64,000 nt of DNA from Maribacter aquivivus. Its GTDB lineage: Bacteria; Bacteroidota; Bacteroidia; Flavobacteriales; Flavobacteriaceae. The notes under the pieces are model-generated. The model was not told the DNA's origin. It ran no database searches and saw only the letters and a program-made list of their open reading frames with translations. This document shows, one piece after another, positions 52,086 through 61,958 of this stretch (positions are counted from its first letter, which is position 1; the number at the start of each line of letters is the position of its first letter). The stretch spans positions 1,302,001 to 1,366,000 of the forward strand of contig NZ_FQZX01000001.1 of the NCBI RefSeq assembly GCF_900142175.1, in the 5' to 3' direction. The translations under genes and the position numbers were made by a program.

Positions 52086-53450
52086 TTGAGAAAGTTGATA
52101 AATTTTTTTTTAAATAAAATAAATTCTAGTTCTGATCGTACTAAAAATATTATTAAACATATTGGATGGTCTTCTTTATTTAAAGCAGGTAGTGTTTTAA
52201 TAAGCTTTCTCCTTGTTCCACTTACAATAACCTATTTAAATAATGAAAACTATGGAATTTGGCTTACTTTAAGTTCTTTTATAAGCTGGTTTACTTTTTT
52301 AGATGTAGGCTTAGGCAAAGGGCTTCAAAATAAATTTGCAGAAGCAAAAGCTAATAAGGAATATGATTTAGCAAAGGCGTATGTAAGTTGTGCTTATTTT
52401 ACTATAGGTATTGTGAGTTTAATTTTGGTTTTCATATTTTTTATTCTAAATAAATATATAAACTGGGCTCAAGTATTTAATGCAAATGACTCATTAAATG
52501 ATTCCTTAAATATTTTATTACCTATTATTTTTACTTTCTTTGGTTTTCAGTTAGTTAGTAAATTAATCGTTTCAATATACATAGCAGATCAACATCATTC
52601 TATTAATATAAAAATTGAATTCTTTACAAGAGTATTTTCATTGTTAGCTGTTTGGATTCTTATAAAAACTACGGAAAGTTCATTATTAATTTATGGGTGT
52701 ATTTTGTCTATACTTCCATTTCTTGTTCTATTAGTGCTGAATTTAATAGGTTTTAAAGGGGAATACAGGCACTTTAAGCCTGTGTTAAGTCTTTGGAAAC
52801 GAAAATATTTAAAAGATATAACGGGTGTTGGACTTAATTTTTTTGTTATTCAAATTTCAACATTAATACTTTTTTCTACAGATAATTTTATTATAGCAAA
52901 ATTGTTTACAGCGGCAGATGTTGTTCCTTATAATGTAGCATTCAAGTATTTTTCTATTATGGTCATGTTGTTTACGATAATAGTGACTCCTTATTGGTCT
53001 TCAATAACTGAGGCATATACTAATAATGATTTTCTTTGGATTAAAAATTCTATAAAAAGATTACAAATACTGTGGTTTGCAGTACCAATATGTTTATTAG
53101 TAATGTTGGCACTCTCTAATTGGTTTTATAATTTTTGGGTAGGAGACAAAGTCAACGTTGAATTTAACTTATCTTTTTCTATGGCTATTTTTGCGATGTT
53201 AATGACCTTTAATATGATTTATGTTAACTTTATTAATGGTGTAGGTAAAATTAAATTACAATTGTACTTAGGGATATTTAGTATGATAATTAATATTCCC
53301 TTGAGTATTTTTTTTTCAAAAATACTTCAGTTAGGGTTATCAGGTGTTGTTTTAGCAACATGTTTTTCCTTGTTATTACAATCCATTTTGTCACCAATTC
53401 AATATTTTAAAATTATTAATGGAAAGGCTAAAGGTATTTGGAATAAATAA
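52086..53450 (+). CDS. Polysaccharide flippase (Wzx-like, MATE/MOP superfamily)
   Basis: 454-aa protein with about twelve membrane helices, the MOP-type N-terminal region (LFKAGSVLISFLLVPLTITY) and the NENYGIWLTLSSFISWFTF segment of oligosaccharide flippases. It likely moves undecaprenyl-linked repeat units across the inner membrane. Translation appears to start at TTG (52086); no early ATG fits. It begins a run of glycan genes. A 243-bp AT-rich gap precedes it. Confidence 0.85.
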   Translation: MRKLINFFLNKINSSSDRTKNIIKHIGWSSLFKAGSVLISFLLVPLTITYLNNENYGIWLTLSSFISWFTFLDVGLGKGLQNKFAEAKANKEYDLAKAYVSCAYFTIGIVSLILVFIFFILNKYINWAQVFNANDSLNDSLNILLPIIFTFFGFQLVSKLIVSIYIADQHHSINIKIEFFTRVFSLLAVWILIKTTESSLLIYGCILSILPFLVLLVLNLIGFKGEYRHFKPVLSLWKRKYLKDITGVGLNFFVIQISTLILFSTDNFIIAKLFTAADVVPYNVAFKYFSIMVMLFTIIVTPYWSSITEAYTNNDFLWIKNSIKRLQILWFAVPICLLVMLALSNWFYNFWVGDKVNVEFNLSFSMAIFAMLMTFNMIYVNFINGVGKIKLQLYLGIFSMIINIPLSIFFSKILQLGLSGVVLATCFSLLLQSILSPIQYFKIINGKAKGIWNK

Positions 53451-53789
53451 ATGTAAATCGTTGTGTCATAAAATAATTTTTGTAAAATTCAATTGCTCTC
53501 ATGGTGTTAGAATTCAAGGATATTTTGAAAAAAGGTCTATCATCTAGTTTTTATTATTTTTGCGTCATAATATAAATGTTATTTCAGTTAATTTTAGAAT
53601 TACTTAGAAGTCAAATGGAGTAATCTAGCTTTTGTTTGCAGTAAAGCATTAGAAATATTTTTATTGTTTTATTATATTTTGGTTTATTATCAATAAAACA
53701 CCTTTCCTTAGGCTTGGATAAGCAAGTAAATATATTGATGAATTGGTAGTAATAAAATTAATACGTAGGTTTTATAGTTCAATAGGTTT
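53451..53789. other. 339-bp intergenic region with a possible promoter
   Basis: No gene was seen. TATTTTTG at 53555-53562 matches TAnnTTTG, with a TTG further upstream at poor spacing. A transcript from here would have a long AT-rich leader before the acyltransferase. Confidence 0.35.
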
Positions 53790-53807
53790 TTGTCTAAATT
53801 AAAGTTG

Positions 53808-54386
53808 ATGTTGAAAAAATTTTTGATAAAATATTTTATTTTTAGAAATAAAATTCTTTTTAAAAAAAAGGGAATATCTCATGGTAAACATTTAATGGTA
53901 ATGGGACCTATTCAATTACTTGTAATGGGTGAATTGAAGGTTGGGAATCATTTTAATATGATTAGCGGTATTATGACTAATGCCCTTGGAAGAAATTTAA
54001 AATCAACTTTGAGAGTGGACCTAGGTGCTAAAATAATAATCGGAGATAATGTAGGTATGAGTTGTGTTTCAATTTGGAGTAAGGAAGAAATAATAATTGG
54101 TGATAATGTAAAATTGGGAGCTAATGTTATAGTTTTTGATTCTGATATGCATTCATTAGATTATCAATTAAGGAGAGATATATCTACTGACGGGATAAAC
54201 TCTAAAAGTTCACCTATAGTTATTGAGGATGATGTGTTTATAGGAGCTAATTCTATTATAACCAAAGGAGTTAAAATTGGTAGGCAAGCTATTATAGCAG
54301 CAGGAAGTGTTGTAGTGAAATCAATTCCTGAGAGACAAACTTGGGGTGGAAATCCAGCAAGATTTATTAAAGAAAATACAAAATAG
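53808..54386 (+). CDS. Hexapeptide-repeat acyltransferase (LbH)
   Basis: About 192 aa from the ATG at 53808; a TTG at 53790 adds six residues. The left-handed beta-helix repeats are seen from about residue 70 ([33 protein letters not shown]). A late [11 protein letters not shown] motif is typical of trimeric O-acetyltransferases. It likely acetylates a sugar of the polysaccharide. Its stop is immediately followed by the next gene's TTG start. Confidence 0.85.
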   Translation: MLKKFLIKYFIFRNKILFKKKGISHGKHLMVMGPIQLLVMGELKVGNHFNMISGIMTNALGRNLKSTLRVDLGAKIIIGDNVGMSCVSIWSKEEIIIGDNVKLGANVIVFDSDMHSLDYQLRRDISTDGINSKSSPIVIEDDVFIGANSIITKGVKIGRQAIIAAGSVVVKSIPERQTWGGNPARFIKENTK

Positions 54387-55556
54387 TTGAGGAAATTAAT
54401 TTTTGACATAGCAATTACAGGTCATCATTCAGAGTATATTGAACATCTTGTAAATTATTTAGAATCTCAAGTTCTAATAAATGATATTTATTATTTTGTA
54501 ATACATCCAGAATTACTTGAAAGATTTCCTAGAATTAAAGATAAGTCTAGAGAAAATAATAAGATTAATTTTGTACCAATTTCAAAAGAAGAATTAAGGG
54601 GGGTTGTATCCGTAAAAAAAATTAAAAATTCTCTAGCTCAATTTAAAATAATGAATCACTATGCAAAAATCTTGGACATAGACCATGTGATTTCATTAGA
54701 TTTTCATTCTATAAAATATGGTGTTCTTTTAAAAAAGCCAGCATTTACTATTAGTAGCATTTTATTTCTTCAGTTTTTCCGCTTACCGAAGAAAACTCTA
54801 AATGAAAAAATGGAATATTATAAGCGTTATTTTATCATTAAATGGGCCGTAGCAAATAAGCAAATAAAAAATGTATTTGTACTAAATGATGATAGGACAG
54901 TAGACTTTATGAATAAAGAATTCAACACAAATTGTTTTCAAATATTACCCGATCCAATACCCGTTTTAAAACCATTAGAGAGTTTCAATATTAACAAATA
55001 TTATAACATATCACCTGGAAGAAAGATTTTTTTACATATTGGCTCTTTAGGTGATAGAAAAGGTACTAATGAGGTTATTGAATCAACTTTTTGTTTAGAT
55101 GAAGATGTTCAAAGAAGTATAGCAATTGTATTAGTCGGAAAGGCAAGCTTTTTGGAAGATGAAAAAAAATATCATGCTAAAATGAGATTGGTCCAAAATA
55201 AAACAGAAGTACAGATAATATGGGATAATCAATTTGTAACTCGCGAAATGATGAAAAGTTTATTTGATAATTGTGATGCAGTTTTATTGCCTTATAAAAA
55301 TGCTGAATTTTCTAGTGGAATTCTAGGGCATGCTGCAGCTTCTCGAAAAACAGTTATAGCAACGGGTGCGGGATTAATTCAAGAATTAGTTAATAAGTAT
55401 AATTTAGGTATTCTTTTAGAAAAACCTGATGCTGATTCAATAGCAGAAAAAATCTCTTTTTTTTTAAAAGATAAGCCTGCTACAAGTATGGCAGATGATT
55501 TTGTGGCAGAACATAACCCAAATAAATTTTGTAAGGTTTTACTTCAAATCAAATAA
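54387..55556 (+). CDS. Glycosyltransferase (GT4-like, GT-B fold)
   Basis: 389-aa GT-B protein. The N-terminal FDIAITGHHSEYIEHL is typical of a glycosyltransferase group common in exopolysaccharide clusters. The C-terminal domain has FLHIGSLGDRKGTNEV and the nucleotide-binding-like CDAVLLPYKNAEFSSGILGH. The start is TTG directly after the preceding stop, so it is translationally linked. Donor and acceptor are unknown. Confidence 0.82.
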   Translation: MRKLIFDIAITGHHSEYIEHLVNYLESQVLINDIYYFVIHPELLERFPRIKDKSRENNKINFVPISKEELRGVVSVKKIKNSLAQFKIMNHYAKILDIDHVISLDFHSIKYGVLLKKPAFTISSILFLQFFRLPKKTLNEKMEYYKRYFIIKWAVANKQIKNVFVLNDDRTVDFMNKEFNTNCFQILPDPIPVLKPLESFNINKYYNISPGRKIFLHIGSLGDRKGTNEVIESTFCLDEDVQRSIAIVLVGKASFLEDEKKYHAKMRLVQNKTEVQIIWDNQFVTREMMKSLFDNCDAVLLPYKNAEFSSGILGHAAASRKTVIATGAGLIQELVNKYNLGILLEKPDADSIAEKISFFLKDKPATSMADDFVAEHNPNKFCKVLLQIK

Positions 55557-55577
55557 AAATCATCTGATTATTGTTTT

Positions 55578-56786
55578 ATGAATTATTTAAATCAATACAA
55601 AAGTAAGTATCATTTTTCTGTTAATTTCTGGAGTGTTTTATTGGTTTTTACATTTGTTCCGGATTTGTTAGGAATAGAAAACGGTATAGTTAAATATGGC
55701 TTTTGGGCTTTAAGATGTGCAAGTGCCTTTTGGGTAGTTTTTAACTACAAGAAGAAAATTTATCATTTAAACTCTTCTGAGAAATTATTCTTTTTTGTAA
55801 TAATTATTTTTTTTATTAACATCTTCATTGATGTTTTATTAGAAAATAATAGGAATGGATACGGTACTACAGTAGATTTAGCTGCATTCGCAATTGCAAT
55901 ATTAGTATCATTTTCCTTTAGATATGATCCAATGTTTTCTGGTCAAAAATCATTTAATTTTTTTGCACTTACACTCGCTTTAGGCCTTTTTGTCGCTTTT
56001 TTTTTAGCAGTACCTAGCCCTTTACCTTGGGTTGGTAGAATGGATGCAAACTCAAGTTTTAATACTATTAATTACGGTCAATTGGGCTGTGCAATGAGTC
56101 TAGTGTCTATATATAGTTTAACAAAAACTAAAAATATTTGGTATAAAATATTATGGGTATTAGGTGTGTTTTTAGGTCTTTTGTCAATTATGAAAGCAGG
56201 ATCAAGATCACCTATTGTTGTGTTATTTGTGGTAGTTTTATTTTTTCTTTTTGCTAAATCTGGTTTTTCTAAAGGTCTTATATTATCTGTTTCACTATTA
56301 CTTTTTTTATGGTTTATGTCTGATTTTTTAATTGAAATAGCAGATTCTATGGGCAGTAGTTTGCCAGCAAGAATACTATCGGCATTAGAGTCGGGTGAGT
56401 CAAGTGGGCGAGATAAAATTTACGCTAATACTCTATCTTTAATTAATGATTCTCTTTACTTTGGAGATTCATATTTAATTCCCTCAGGTATTGGTAAGGG
56501 TGGCTATCCACATAACTATATATTAGAGGCTTTTTTGACGTGCGGGCTATTTGGTGGTATACCTTTTTTAATTATGCTGTTATTATCACTTTATAAATCC
56601 TACAACTTACTTCGAGATGGGCATCAATCTGGTTGGATAGTTGTAATATTTGTTCAACTATGTACTTTTGGTATGTTTAGTTCATCTCTAAGTAGTTCTC
56701 AAGACTTTTGGGCATTAAGTTTTTTCATTCTATCTATTGATATTTCTGAAAAGCATAATAGAAAAAGGCTTCCAGAAGAAACTTAA
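55578..56786 (+). CDS. O-antigen polymerase/ligase-like membrane protein (Wzy-like)
   Basis: 402-aa protein with about ten transmembrane helices and a conserved-type loop with KAGSRSPIVV and PHNYILEAFLTCGLFGG. These patterns fit the Wzy/WaaL superfamily (O-Ag_ligase). It likely polymerises repeat units in the periplasm. Sequence similarity between Wzy proteins is low, so the exact role is inferred from context. Confidence 0.8.
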   Translation: MNYLNQYKSKYHFSVNFWSVLLVFTFVPDLLGIENGIVKYGFWALRCASAFWVVFNYKKKIYHLNSSEKLFFFVIIIFFINIFIDVLLENNRNGYGTTVDLAAFAIAILVSFSFRYDPMFSGQKSFNFFALTLALGLFVAFFLAVPSPLPWVGRMDANSSFNTINYGQLGCAMSLVSIYSLTKTKNIWYKILWVLGVFLGLLSIMKAGSRSPIVVLFVVVLFFLFAKSGFSKGLILSVSLLLFLWFMSDFLIEIADSMGSSLPARILSALESGESSGRDKIYANTLSLINDSLYFGDSYLIPSGIGKGGYPHNYILEAFLTCGLFGGIPFLIMLLLSLYKSYNLLRDGHQSGWIVVIFVQLCTFGMFSSSLSSSQDFWALSFFILSIDISEKHNRKRLPEET

Positions 56787-56861
56787 TGAAAAGGACCAAT
56801 TATTTTAAAAAGTATTTATAACTAATATTTAGTGATTTTAATTTTTATAATTTGAATTTTT

Positions 56862-57770
56862 ATGGAATATGATAACTTAAGTCCAATTATTCTTTTTACG
56901 TATAATCGTTTAGAAGAGTTAAAGCAGACTATAGCAGCTTTACAAAACAATAAGTTAGCGAATAATAGTATTCTATATGTGTATTCTGATGGCGCTAAAA
57001 CGGCTAATGATAATATAGCTGTGGATGCAGTTAGAGATTTTTTAAAAACAGTTTCTGGATTTAAAGATGTGATTTTAAAATTTTCTGAAAAGAATAAGGG
57101 TTTAGCTCCTTCCATTATTGAGGGAGTAACCACAATTTTGGAGAAGCATGGGAAAGTTATTGTTTTGGAAGATGATCTATTGGTAAGTGATAATTTTTTA
57201 TCATTTATGAATAGTGGGCTTGATTACTATTATAAAAACCCATCTATTTTATCTATTTGTGGGTATAATATGAAAGTGGAAAAACAAAAAGCGGACAATT
57301 ATTTATTTGATATGTTTTTCGCAAAACGATCGTCTTCATGGGGTTGGGCAACTTGGAAAAATAAATGGAAAGGAATTGATTGGAATGTAGAAGATTATGA
57401 CGCCTTTTCTCAAAATAGAGAGCAACGTAAAGCATTTAACGAATGTGGAAGTGATATGTTTGGGATGTTAAAAAGACAGCAACAAGGTAAAATTAATTCA
57501 TGGGCAGTTCGTTATAATTATCATCAATTTAAGAATGATTTGTGGAGTGTGTTTCCGATAACATCTAAAGTCAAGAATATTGGTTTTAGTAGTGAGGCAA
57601 CACATACAAATCAGAAATACAGTCGTTTTGATGTTAACTTAGATAAATCTGGTAAAACTGATTTTAAATTTACAGAAGAGATTGTATTGGATATAGATAT
57701 ACAAAAACAATTTAAGGATGTAAATAGTATTAAGAACCGTATTATCTACAAGATTAAAAATCTTTTTTAA
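56862..57770 (+). CDS. Glycosyltransferase family 2-like (GT-A)
   Basis: 302-aa GT-A type enzyme. The N-terminal SPIILFTYNRLEELKQTI is characteristic, and the metal-binding acidic motif LEDDL is near residues 104-108. The C-terminal region has RSSSWGWATWKNKWKGIDW, typical of a GT2-like or GNT-I-like group in surface polysaccharide clusters. Donor sugar is unknown. Confidence 0.85.
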   Translation: MEYDNLSPIILFTYNRLEELKQTIAALQNNKLANNSILYVYSDGAKTANDNIAVDAVRDFLKTVSGFKDVILKFSEKNKGLAPSIIEGVTTILEKHGKVIVLEDDLLVSDNFLSFMNSGLDYYYKNPSILSICGYNMKVEKQKADNYLFDMFFAKRSSSWGWATWKNKWKGIDWNVEDYDAFSQNREQRKAFNECGSDMFGMLKRQQQGKINSWAVRYNYHQFKNDLWSVFPITSKVKNIGFSSEATHTNQKYSRFDVNLDKSGKTDFKFTEEIVLDIDIQKQFKDVNSIKNRIIYKIKNLF

Positions 57771-57781
57771 TTCTAAATTCA

Positions 57782-58282
57782 ATGCTTAAAACAGTATTCC
57801 AAGATTGGAATTATAATAAAGGTAATATTAAAGCCCGCCTTATTCTAGTTGGCTTTAGAATTGCACATCTAGCAATTAAAACAAGATTACTTTTTATTAT
57901 TCTTATTCCTCATTTAATAATTTATCGTGTAATTGTTGAGTGGTTTTTAGGTGTAGAATTACCTTATAAGACCATAATTGGTAAAGGGCTTAAAATATAT
58001 CACGGTCAAGCCTTAGTAGTTAATGATGGGACAATAATAGGCTTTAATTGCACTTTAAGAAACTCAACTACCATTGGTAATAAAATATATATGGATGGTA
58101 ACCCATCTAAAAGCCCTGTAATAGGCAACAACGTAGATATTGGTTGTAATGTGAGTATTATTGGACCTGTAGTCATAGGAGATAATGTTATCATTGGGGC
58201 AGGTTCTGTCATAGTAAAAAATGTGCCGTCTAACAGTATTGTTGCAGGTAACCCTGCAAGAGTGATTAAATTTGTTGATTAA
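57782..58282 (+). CDS. Hexapeptide-repeat O-acetyltransferase, serine acetyltransferase-like
   Basis: 166-aa LbH protein with the HGQALVVNDGTIIGFNCTLR stretch (about 77-96), NNVDIGCNVSIIGPVVIGDN (about 118-137), and a C-terminal GNPARVI motif. An N-terminal hydrophobic segment (about 33-52) suggests membrane association. It resembles colanic-acid or CysE-like acetyltransferases and likely decorates the polysaccharide. Confidence 0.84.
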   Translation: MLKTVFQDWNYNKGNIKARLILVGFRIAHLAIKTRLLFIILIPHLIIYRVIVEWFLGVELPYKTIIGKGLKIYHGQALVVNDGTIIGFNCTLRNSTTIGNKIYMDGNPSKSPVIGNNVDIGCNVSIIGPVVIGDNVIIGAGSVIVKNVPSNSIVAGNPARVIKFVD

Positions 58283-58307
58283 AAGAAAGTCGCTATAAAT
58301 AAAAATT

Positions 58308-59429
58308 ATGATAATTAAACCAAAGGTGTTATTTATACTTCACTTTCCACCTCCTGTAAACGGAGCTGCAATGGTAGGGCAATATATAAAAGATAGTGAA
58401 CTCATAAATAGAACTTTTGAAGCTGATTTTGTCAATTTGACGGCTTCATTTAGTTTAAAAAGTATTGGTAAAGGTGGGTTAGGTAAAATGATTACCATCT
58501 TAAAGATTTTAAAAAATGTTTTTTTTAATTTAAAGAGAAAAGACTATGATCTTTGTTATATGACACTAACTGCTAAAGGAGTTGGGTTTTATAAAGATTT
58601 TTTAATAGTTGTATTATTAAAAATGTTTCGAAAGAAAATTGTATTTCATTTTCATAATAAGGGAGTTTTAAAAAGTAGTTCGAATAAACTAAATAATTTA
58701 TTATACAACTTCACCTTTAAAAATACTGATAGTATAGTACTTTCACCTTCTCTTTCATATGACATTGAAAAATATGTAGATAAAGATAGAATTAAAGTCT
58801 GTCCTAATGGTATTCCTGAAATATTAGAGGATTCTGCTTCAAACATGGCAAATGTAGATAATAATGATACTTGCAGGTTTTTATTTTTATCTAACATGAT
58901 GGAAGAAAAAGGTGTGCTGGTATTACTTAAAGCTCTTGACCAATTAAAGGATAAAAAAGTAAATTTTGAATGCCATTTTATTGGTGCTTGGTCAGATATT
59001 AGTGATATAAAGTTTAATACAGTAGTCAAAGAGTATGAGCTTACAAATTATGTATTTGCACATGGAAAAAAGTATGGGGATGAAAAAGCCCAGTATTTTT
59101 TAAATTCTGATGTTTTTGTATTTCCAACTTTTTATCATAATGAATGTTTTCCACTTGTTCTTTTAGAGGCTATGCAATATTCTCTCCCAATTATATCGAC
59201 CCCTGAAGGAGGAATCGTAGATTTAGTAAGAAACGGAAAAACCGGTATTTTAGTTAAACAGAAAAGCATTGAGGAACTTACCAATCAATTACAGTTAATG
59301 AGTGAAAATAAAATATTACGAGAAAATTTAGGCAAGGCAGCAAGAATGCGTTATGAAGAGTTATATACTCTTTCAGAATTTGAAAAAAACTTTAGTGCTA
59401 TTCTTAATAACATTGTTGCGAATAACTAA
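58308..59429 (+). CDS. Glycosyltransferase family 4
   Basis: 373-aa GT-B enzyme. It has FPPPVNGAAMVGQYIK-type N-terminal glycine and methionine residues, the central LSNMMEEKGVLVLLKAL, and the conserved VFPTFYHNECFPLVLLEAM stretch (E-x7-E nucleotide-sugar binding region). It likely adds a sugar to the lipid-linked repeat unit. It is the last gene of the 52-59.4 kb glycan run. Confidence 0.9.
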   Translation: MIIKPKVLFILHFPPPVNGAAMVGQYIKDSELINRTFEADFVNLTASFSLKSIGKGGLGKMITILKILKNVFFNLKRKDYDLCYMTLTAKGVGFYKDFLIVVLLKMFRKKIVFHFHNKGVLKSSSNKLNNLLYNFTFKNTDSIVLSPSLSYDIEKYVDKDRIKVCPNGIPEILEDSASNMANVDNNDTCRFLFLSNMMEEKGVLVLLKALDQLKDKKVNFECHFIGAWSDISDIKFNTVVKEYELTNYVFAHGKKYGDEKAQYFLNSDVFVFPTFYHNECFPLVLLEAMQYSLPIISTPEGGIVDLVRNGKTGILVKQKSIEELTNQLQLMSENKILRENLGKAARMRYEELYTLSEFEKNFSAILNNIVANN

Positions 59430-59589
59430 TTATGTCAGATATAGAGTAAGAAAGGCAATTTTAAAACTATATCCTTAATTGGTGTAGTTGGTTTTTAGAA
59501 AAATTAATATTGCATTTATTTAAATTAGGTAATACACTTTAAAATTAAATATTAGCAATTATTTTGCATATTAAATTTACATTAATAAG

Positions 59590-61941
59590 ATGAGTAAAGA
59601 ACAACATGATTATTATTCTATAGAACAAGATACTCCTGATTTTAGGACAATTTTAGATCGATATTTAAAATATTGGTCTTGGTTTGTTATATGTGTAGGA
59701 GTTGCCATGATTTTGGCAACAATATATTTGACATTTAAAAAATCTACCTATATGGCCATAGCTACGATTATAATAGAAGATGAAAAAGGTAAAGGAGCTT
59801 CTGTAGATACTGGTTTTGCTGATTTATCACTGTTAAGCGGAATATCTACTAGTAGTATTGAAAATGAATTAGGTTTATTACGTTCTAAAAGGTTAATGAA
59901 CAATGCCGTAAAAAACTTAGAACTGAATATAGAATATTTCAGTACTAACGGATTTGTAAAAAAAGAATATTATAAAAATAGCCCATTCATTATTCGTACA
60001 GCTCTTTTAGATGAAGATTTGTTAAGAAAAGCTGTGCAGCTTGAGGAAAATAGCTTTGTAATTAATTATTTAAATAAAGATGAGGTTGAACTTGTTTTTA
60101 ATAATGATAAAGAATCTATAATAAATAAAATAGGAGATGTAGTCGAATTAGATTATGTTCAGTTTTTTATAGAATTAAATAAAAACGAAGCTGACAATAT
60201 TGATGATGATGACACTTTAAAAAGTGTGGAAGTTGTCATTTCTGAAATTGCGAAGGTTGCAACATCGCTAGAGTCTAGTTTGGTTGCTGGTTTAGTAGAT
60301 GAAAATTCAACAATGATAGAATTAACTTTGGTTAATTATATTCCGGCCAAGGCAAAAGATATTTTAAATCAATTGATATTTGAGTACAATCAAGAAGCTA
60401 TTGAAGATAAGGATTTAATAGCACGAAATACTGCATTTTTTATTGATGAGCGATTGGCTATTATAAACTCTGAGTTAGATTCGGTAGAAACGGGTAAAGA
60501 ACAATTTAAAGAAACTAATTTATTAACTGATATTGATACAGAGTCTGAGTTAATTGTTAAAAATGTTAGTGACTATAATAATCAACAACAGAAAATCAGT
60601 ACAGAACTTGAACTAACAACTTCCTTGATTAATCATTTAAAGAGAAATAAATCTAGTCTTTTACCCACAAATATGGGTATAGAAGATTCGGGCACTAATA
60701 GTTTAATTCAAGAATTCAACTCAAATGTTTTAGAGAGAAATAGATTACTAAAAAGCGCAAGTGAACAAAACCCAATGGTAATTGGTCTTAATAATCAAAT
60801 AGATCAAATTAGGGAAAATGTGATGGAAAGTTTAAGTAGAATGCAATATAATTTAAATATTAAGAAAAATAATTTAGATAGGCAATCAGGAGTATTAGCT
60901 ACACAAATTTCTAATGTTCCAGCTCAAGAACGAGCTTATAGAGGTATTGAGCGCCAGCAGAATATAAAAGAAGCGTTATATCTTTTCTTATTACAAAAAC
61001 GTGAAGAAAACTCGTTGTCGTTAGCTGCAAGCGCACCAAAAGCTAAATTGGTGGATCAAGCTTATTCTTTAGCCAAACCAGTTTCCCCTAATTCAAAAAT
61101 TGTTTTATTAGTAGCATTTTTAATGGGACTGTTTATTCCATTTTTAGTAATAAATTCAATATCTCTTTTAAATAATAAAGTCACGGATACTGATCAGGTA
61201 AAAAAGCTTTCACGGGATTTACAAATTTTAGGTGAATTACCTCATATTCTACCCAATCAATCTTCTGTTATTGAGCCTAATGTACGTACAGTTTTATCAG
61301 AGTCTTTTAATATTCTGGCTTCCAGTGCTCAGCATTTTGTAGAAAATACCAATTCAGAAGGAGCATCTAAGTGTATTTTTATTACTTCTTCTTTAAAAGG
61401 TGAGGGTAAGACTTTTACATCTGTAAATTTAGGAATAACCTTAGCTTCCGAAGGAAATAAAGTAATTGTAATTGGAGGTGATTTAAGAAATCCACAATTA
61501 CATCGTTATCAGAAAAATGCAGATTCTCGTATTGGGTTGAGTACCTATTTAAACGATACCAGTTTAATAGTGCAAGATTACATTCGGGATACAGATTTAC
61601 ACAATAACCTTAAATTTATGTATACAGGAGCTATTCCAAATAATCCGATTGAGCTTCTTAAAAAATCTAAACTAGGGGGCATGTTCCAAGAATTAAAAAA
61701 AGAGTTTGATTATATTATTGTCGATACAGCTCCAGTGCTTCAATTAGCGGATACATTTGTTCTAAATAAATATGCAGATTTAACACTGTACATGTTAAGG
61801 GCGTCGGTTACAAAAAAGAGTTTTGTTGGTATGGTAGAAGAAATAGAAAAATCTAAAAAGCTTAAAAATTTAGTGCTAGTTCTAAATGATGTGAAATTAA
61901 AAGACTCGTCCTACGGTTATGGTTATGATTATGGTTCGTAA
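59590..61941 (+). CDS. Wzc-like polysaccharide co-polymerase/tyrosine autokinase
   Basis: 783-aa protein with Wzz-like N-terminal and central regions (membrane helix about 33-53, coiled coils about 280-470, second helix about 510-530) and a C-terminal BY-kinase domain. Walker A is SSLKGEGKT with K607, and Walker B is YIIVDTAPV near 710. The Walker A' stretch reads IGGDLRNP near 627, where the usual first aspartate of DxD is glycine. The tail ends in a Tyr-rich SYGYGYDYGS cluster, the usual autophosphorylation site. It likely controls chain length and export. No Wza-type outer membrane protein is in the window. Confidence 0.92.
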   Translation: MSKEQHDYYSIEQDTPDFRTILDRYLKYWSWFVICVGVAMILATIYLTFKKSTYMAIATIIIEDEKGKGASVDTGFADLSLLSGISTSSIENELGLLRSKRLMNNAVKNLELNIEYFSTNGFVKKEYYKNSPFIIRTALLDEDLLRKAVQLEENSFVINYLNKDEVELVFNNDKESIINKIGDVVELDYVQFFIELNKNEADNIDDDDTLKSVEVVISEIAKVATSLESSLVAGLVDENSTMIELTLVNYIPAKAKDILNQLIFEYNQEAIEDKDLIARNTAFFIDERLAIINSELDSVETGKEQFKETNLLTDIDTESELIVKNVSDYNNQQQKISTELELTTSLINHLKRNKSSLLPTNMGIEDSGTNSLIQEFNSNVLERNRLLKSASEQNPMVIGLNNQIDQIRENVMESLSRMQYNLNIKKNNLDRQSGVLATQISNVPAQERAYRGIERQQNIKEALYLFLLQKREENSLSLAASAPKAKLVDQAYSLAKPVSPNSKIVLLVAFLMGLFIPFLVINSISLLNNKVTDTDQVKKLSRDLQILGELPHILPNQSSVIEPNVRTVLSESFNILASSAQHFVENTNSEGASKCIFITSSLKGEGKTFTSVNLGITLASEGNKVIVIGGDLRNPQLHRYQKNADSRIGLSTYLNDTSLIVQDYIRDTDLHNNLKFMYTGAIPNNPIELLKKSKLGGMFQELKKEFDYIIVDTAPVLQLADTFVLNKYADLTLYMLRASVTKKSFVGMVEEIEKSKKLKNLVLVLNDVKLKDSSYGYGYDYGS

Positions 61942-61958
61942 GACTTATTTGCGAAAGT

